From Prevotellaceae bacterium UBA4372 (GTDB lineage: Bacteria > Bacteroidota > Bacteroidia > Bacteroidales > Bacteroidaceae): 8,083 bases of DNA. Positions 4,977 through 8,083 of the stretch are shown piece by piece. The notes below the pieces were generated by a model. It saw nothing but the letters and a program-made list of their open reading frames with translations, did not search any database and had not been told where the DNA came from. The stretch spans positions 1-8,083 of the forward strand of contig DGSC01000033.1 of assembly GCA_002391275.1 (NCBI GenBank). The letters run 5' to 3'. A program made the position numbers and the translations under genes. How positions within the stretch are numbered: position 1 is the first letter of the stretch; every line of letters starts with the position of its first letter.

Positions 4977-6965
4977 ATGAAAAAGTATTTTAAACTGCTG
5001 CTCTGCGCAGCTTTCGGTCTCGGAGCCTTCACTGCTTGTGAAGACGTACCAGCGCCTTACAACATTCCATCTGAGAACCCGACAGCCGACTACATCCTCA
5101 ACCAGACGTTCACCTCGAGCCTCGGCGAATTCATTTCCCAAAGCGAGAGCGGCGACCTGGCCTGGACATCCAGCTCCAAATATGGAGCCATCATCACAGG
5201 TTACGACGACTGGAATAGCACGGGCACCAAGTCGAACAAGCCTGGCGTAACCCTTCTCCTCAGCCCCATCATCAACCTTACCGGGTGCGATAGCGCCTAC
5301 GTCATCATCGATCAGGCCATCAACTACGCCAAGACGACGCTCAACGAAGACCACGCCTTGCTCATCATTGACGCTGAGAAAATTGCATCCTCTTTTGGAC
5401 TTCTAAGCTCTTTAGGCCAATCACTGCCCATGAGCTTCGACGGCCTCGGCACATCCTTCACCTACGTCTCACAGAACATCCAGATTCCGCAGGAGTTCAT
5501 CGGCAAGAGCGTACAGATTGCCCTCAAGCACATCGCCCACGACAGCTACTCCTCCACATGGGAAGTAAAGAGCCTCAGCGTGGCAAAGGGTCAGGCTCCG
5601 GCAGGCAACAGCGATACGCCCGTTGAAGGCCTCGTCGGTTCCGGCACCAAGGAAGACCCATACAACATCGTAGCAGCAGCAGCAGCCAGCGGCAATGCTT
5701 GGGTTCAGGCTTACATCGTAGGTTGGATTGAGGGTCAAAAGATTGCCGAAGGAGCTCACTTCAACGGCACCAGCACCGTCGCCTCTAACCTGCTCATCGC
5801 CGACACACCAGACGAGACCGACGTCAACAAGTGTATGCCCGTACAGCTACCCTCTGGCACAGATGCCCGTTCCGCCCTCAACCTCTTGGACAACCCCGGC
5901 AACTATAAGAAACAGGTCAAACTCTACGGCTTACTCGATAAATACTTTGGTGTAGCAGGACTCAAGAGCGTATCCGAATACGTGATCGATGGCAGCACAC
6001 CGACTCCTCAGCCCGATGAAGCTATCTTCAGCGAGCCTTTCTCTGCAAGCCAGGGCGCATTTACAATAGATAACAAGAACTTACCATCAGCCATTTCCTC
6101 TATTTGGACATTCAGCTCCAGTTATGGAATGGTGGCAACAGCTTATGAGAAAAACAGCAGGAAGAACTATGATGGCGAAGCTTGGCTGATTTCACCTGAA
6201 ATAGATCTCACCAATGTGACCAACGCCACTTTGACATTCAGCCACGGAGCTAACTACTTCAAGGGCAAATGCAAAGATGAGTGTTCCGTATTGGCCAAAG
6301 CTGCAGGCGAATCGGAATGGAGCACATTGAACGTGAAAACATGGCCTGCCAATGACTTTAAGTTCGTGTCCTCCGGAGATGTCGACTTAAAAGCCTATGT
6401 TGGAAAGAAGATGCAGATAGCCTTCCGCTACACCAGTACTGATACAAAAGCGGGCACCTGGGAAATCAAGAAGGTGCTCGTAGAAGAGAGGGCTGCAGAA
6501 GACGGCGATAGCCCCAATCCTGATTCAGGTGTGAAGACACTCGCCAACTTTACCAACGGAGATTTTGAATCGTGGACGGATGATGGCAAACCTACTCATT
6601 GGGAATCATCCTCCAGTAAGGCAAATGTTAGCAAAAGTACAATTGCTCACGGAGGCCAGTTCTCATGTAAGGTTGAAAAAGCATCTGAGAATCAGCGTTT
6701 GGCTTATGAAGATTTGTCATTAGAAGCAGGTTCATATACATTGTCTGCATGGGTAAGAGCCGAAAATGGTACTGCTTATGCTGAAATTGGCTATCATACG
6801 AGTGCATACGTATACGGGGATAAAATCGAGATTTCTACGGAATGGCAACAGCTTACTTATTCCTTTGAGTTAAACGCTCAAAGTTCGGTTAGTGTTATCT
6901 TGATGAATCATAGAGACAGTGCTAATAGTATATTAGTCGATGACTACACTATCACTAAGAACTAA
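4977..6965 (+). CDS. Multidomain choice-of-anchor J lipoprotein with DUF6359-like domain
   Basis: A 662-residue lipoprotein: the signal peptide ends FTAC with Cys at 21, followed by acidic EDVP, suggesting surface export. I see four modules. Residues about 40-203 form a choice-of-anchor J (cleaved-adhesin-like) jelly roll (LLLSPIINLT...STWEVKSLSV). Residues 221-337 (GSGTKEDPYN...KSVSEYVI) look like DUF6359, an OB-fold-type domain. Residues about 350-504 are a second choice-of-anchor J domain (WLISPEIDLT...GTWEIKKVLV), clearly similar to the first. Residues 522-662 (NFTNGDFESW...ILVDDYTITKN) resemble a galactose-binding-like or carbohydrate-binding module. No enzymatic motif is seen, so the role is probably binding or display. 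From about residue 362 the coding sequence becomes markedly more AT-rich, suggesting a joined origin. The TAA stop overlaps the next ATG (TAATG), pointing to translational coupling with the nuclease. Domain names are by pattern recognition; DUF6359 is the least certain. Confidence 0.8.
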   Translation: MKKYFKLLLCAAFGLGAFTACEDVPAPYNIPSENPTADYILNQTFTSSLGEFISQSESGDLAWTSSSKYGAIITGYDDWNSTGTKSNKPGVTLLLSPIINLTGCDSAYVIIDQAINYAKTTLNEDHALLIIDAEKIASSFGLLSSLGQSLPMSFDGLGTSFTYVSQNIQIPQEFIGKSVQIALKHIAHDSYSSTWEVKSLSVAKGQAPAGNSDTPVEGLVGSGTKEDPYNIVAAAAASGNAWVQAYIVGWIEGQKIAEGAHFNGTSTVASNLLIADTPDETDVNKCMPVQLPSGTDARSALNLLDNPGNYKKQVKLYGLLDKYFGVAGLKSVSEYVIDGSTPTPQPDEAIFSEPFSASQGAFTIDNKNLPSAISSIWTFSSSYGMVATAYEKNSRKNYDGEAWLISPEIDLTNVTNATLTFSHGANYFKGKCKDECSVLAKAAGESEWSTLNVKTWPANDFKFVSSGDVDLKAYVGKKMQIAFRYTSTDTKAGTWEIKKVLVEERAAEDGDSPNPDSGVKTLANFTNGDFESWTDDGKPTHWESSSSKANVSKSTIAHGGQFSCKVEKASENQRLAYEDLSLEAGSYTLSAWVRAENGTAYAEIGYHTSAYVYGDKIEISTEWQQLTYSFELNAQSSVSVILMNHRDSANSILVDDYTITKN

Positions 6966-7867
6966 TGAGAAAAATTAGAATTAGTTGGGCCTTTGCCCTC
7001 ATCATCATTTTTGCAACCCCAGTACTGTTCTGGGGTTGCTCTTCTGATGAAGACTTCGAAGGCCCTGAAACCGTCAACACCAACGCCAACAAAACAGGAG
7101 AGCACCCAGAGGCTGGGCGATTGGAAATGCCGAAGCTGAAGGGTGGCGTCGTGAATTTGTTCTTGGTCAAACGGCTCAGCACGGGTGCAGTCAATCTCTG
7201 TATCGAATGGGACATCGCCAAGAAAGCGCAGCGATGGACTGCCTTCCGATGGGACAACAGTTACATAGACCAGCGTTTCGCCCGAACAGAGGCATGGTCT
7301 GAGGACTATGATATCCCAGAGTTGTATCGCACCAACCAGAGCTATTACAGCGGCTCGGGCTACTCACGCGGGCATATCTGCGCCAGTGCCGACCGCCGCA
7401 ACACGCTCGAAGCCAATCGTCAGACCTTCCTCTACTCCAATATACAGCCACAGCTCGATAGCTTCAACTGTGGTATCTGGGAGAATCTCGAGATGAAAAT
7501 TCGCTCGTGGAACAACAATGCTTTCCGCGATACACTCTACGTCGTCAAGGGAGGAACGATCGATCGTCCTTCCGACATCCTCGAATACGTCCGCAAGGAT
7601 ACTGACTGGCAGCTGCTCGTGCCCAAATATTTCTTCATGGCCATCCTCTGCAAGAACAAGAGTCAGACCAATGAGGGTTACAAAGCCATTGGGTTCTATT
7701 TGGAGCACCGCTCATTTTACGAGGACGAACAGAACCTGAAGCCTTACATCGTCAGTATAGATCGACTGGAGGAACTCACCGGCATCGACTTCTTCTGCAA
7801 CCTGCCCGATGCCATCGAAAATCAGGTAGAAGCGAGCCTCACGCCCACCGCTTGGGGCTTCCAATAG
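6965..7867 (+). CDS. DNA/RNA non-specific endonuclease lipoprotein (beta-beta-alpha metal fold)
   Basis: A 300-residue sugar-non-specific nuclease of the Serratia nuclease/NucA family, which hydrolyses single- and double-stranded DNA and RNA using one Mg2+. The N-terminus is a lipoprotein signal (lipobox-like FWGC, Cys25; Trp at -2 is unusual), followed by SSDEDFE, an acidic surface-export-type signal. The active-site motif is SRGH (134-137), with Arg135 and general-base His137; the family's usual first Asp is Ser here. The metal-site segment YSNIQPQ...FNCGIWENLE follows: Asn159, Asn168 and Glu176 keep the 9- and 8-residue spacings of N110, N119 and E127 in Serratia nuclease, so the enzyme looks active. 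The ATG overlaps the preceding stop by one base. It is last in the operon; I see no good terminator behind it. Together with the divergent secreted nuclease it suggests extracellular nucleic acid breakdown coupled to the receptor. Confidence 0.93.
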   Translation: MRKIRISWAFALIIIFATPVLFWGCSSDEDFEGPETVNTNANKTGEHPEAGRLEMPKLKGGVVNLFLVKRLSTGAVNLCIEWDIAKKAQRWTAFRWDNSYIDQRFARTEAWSEDYDIPELYRTNQSYYSGSGYSRGHICASADRRNTLEANRQTFLYSNIQPQLDSFNCGIWENLEMKIRSWNNNAFRDTLYVVKGGTIDRPSDILEYVRKDTDWQLLVPKYFFMAILCKNKSQTNEGYKAIGFYLEHRSFYEDEQNLKPYIVSIDRLEELTGIDFFCNLPDAIENQVEASLTPTAWGFQ

Positions 7868-7907
7868 TGCAAAAATCAACGGATAAATGAAGAAAAACGG
7901 TTGAAAG

Positions 7908-7939
7908 TTTGGTCTGTTCGAGAAAAAGCCGTACTTTTG
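7908..7939 (+). promoter_or_regulatory. Promoter of rpmE2
   Basis: TTTG (7908-7911) and TACTTTTG (7932-7939) are separated by exactly 20 bp, a full match to the Bacteroidetes promoter TTTG-N19-21-TAnnTTTG. This is the best promoter in the window. Transcription would begin near 7943-7946, giving a leader of about 87 nt before the ATG at 8032. Confidence 0.8.
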
Positions 7940-7960
7940 CGCCGCAAAAATTGAAATAAC

Positions 7961-8022
7961 GCTGGTACACAAGCCCAGCATAGTACTCATCCGCCGGTAC
8001 ACAAGCCCGGCAAAACTACTCA
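7961..8022 (+). ncRNA. Structured rpmE2 leader with two tandem hairpins (candidate cis-regulatory RNA)
   Basis: Two similar hairpins are offset by 32 nt. The first pairs GCTGG (7961-7965) with CCAGC (7975-7979); the second pairs GCCGG (7993-7997) with CCGGC (8007-8011). Both have the identical 9-nt loop TACACAAGC. The third stem pair is T-A in the first copy and C-G in the second: both sides changed together, the mark of selected RNA pairing. Each hairpin is followed by a shared TACTCA (7984-7989 and 8017-8022). The second stem ends 20 nt before the ATG, close enough to affect ribosome loading. The likely role is autogenous control by L31, or sensing of free ribosomal components, but the ligand is not shown by the sequence. 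Confidence 0.7.
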
Positions 8023-8031
8023 AACAAAACA

Positions 8032-8083
8032 ATGAAACAAGGTATCCATCCCGACAATTATCGCCCCGTCGTGTTCAAGGACA
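8032..8083 (+). CDS. rpmE2: 50S ribosomal protein L31 type B, N-terminal fragment
   Basis: The first 17 codons read MKQGIHPDNYRPVVFKD and run off the window. This is the distinctive start of type B (zinc-free) ribosomal protein L31, whose family opens M-K-K/Q-G-I-H-P-x-Y-R-P-V-V-F-x-D. Type A L31 would show CxxC cysteines further on; type B lacks them, but that region is outside the window. The protein belongs to the large ribosomal subunit. The 20 nt before the ATG are A-rich with no Shine-Dalgarno sequence, as is usual in Bacteroidetes. The gene has its own strong promoter and a structured leader, so it is independent of the nuclease operon upstream. Confidence 0.88.
   Translation, partial: MKQGIHPDNYRPVVFKD

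Noticed and set aside
5672..5688. Short GCA microsatellite in the multidomain lipoprotein gene
   Set aside because: Only about five units encoding a run of alanines; changes would stay in frame, so it is unlikely to act as a phase switch.
7868..7907. Possible terminator behind the nuclease lipoprotein gene
   Set aside because: I see no strong stem followed by a T-run in these 40 bases; termination may depend on Rho or read into the rpmE2 leader.
7961..8011. Repeat-spacer pattern resembling a tiny CRISPR array
   Set aside because: There are only two copies, the spacer is about 13 nt, and the copies differ by compensatory stem changes. A leader RNA explains it better.
7961..8011. The same hairpins read as a transcription terminator for the nuclease operon
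   Set aside because: No T-run follows either stem; the following bases are CATAGTACTC and CAAAACTACT, and a strong promoter lies upstream of the hairpins.
7712..8032. A 106-codon minus-strand frame crossing the 3' end of the nuclease gene and the rpmE2 leader
   Set aside because: It overlaps the nuclease gene and runs antisense to a promoter and a structured leader; no recognisable protein features.

Overview
The window looks like a chromosomal segment of a Bacteroidales bacterium, most likely Prevotella or a close relative. The evidence is the promoter style (TAnnTTTG -7 boxes, one with a correctly spaced TTTG -33 box), A-rich translation starts with little Shine-Dalgarno sequence, Bacteroidetes-type lipoproteins with acidic residues right after the lipidated cysteine, and protein families largely restricted to Bacteroidetes (DUF5689, DUF6359-like and choice-of-anchor J modules). 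The genus is an inference; the order is fairly secure.

Layout. Position 1-56 (minus) is the first 18 codons of class II fructose-bisphosphate aldolase, with its own promoter and an AT-rich leader. Position 253-1287 (minus) is a secreted endonuclease/exonuclease/phosphatase-family enzyme. A 176-bp divergent intergenic region (1288-1463) carries a promoter for each direction and a 14-bp dyad between them. From 1464 to 7867 runs a four-gene plus-strand operon: a TonB-dependent outer-membrane receptor, a DUF5689 lipoprotein, a multidomain choice-of-anchor J lipoprotein, and a lipoprotein DNA/RNA non-specific endonuclease that starts inside the stop codon of the gene before it. Position 7908-8083 holds the promoter, a structured leader and the first 17 codons of ribosomal protein L31 type B (rpmE2).

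How the genes may work together. Two exported nucleases of unrelated folds flank an outer-membrane TonB-dependent transporter and two lipoproteins that are likely surface-exposed and likely contain OB-fold-type domains. The simplest reading is a locus for capturing, cutting and importing extracellular nucleic acid or its breakdown products, built like a polysaccharide utilization locus but with nucleases in place of glycoside hydrolases and without a recognisable SusD. Nuclease identity is seen directly in catalytic motifs; the import role is inferred.

Beyond the genes, three signals stand out. The rpmE2 leader contains two tandem hairpins with identical 9-nt loops and a compensatory base-pair change in the stem. 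Period-7 repeats of the form AGWTTAR lie just after three separate stop codons, each in the direction of transcription. The multidomain lipoprotein gene drops abruptly in G+C near 6061, suggesting that its 3' half has a different origin.
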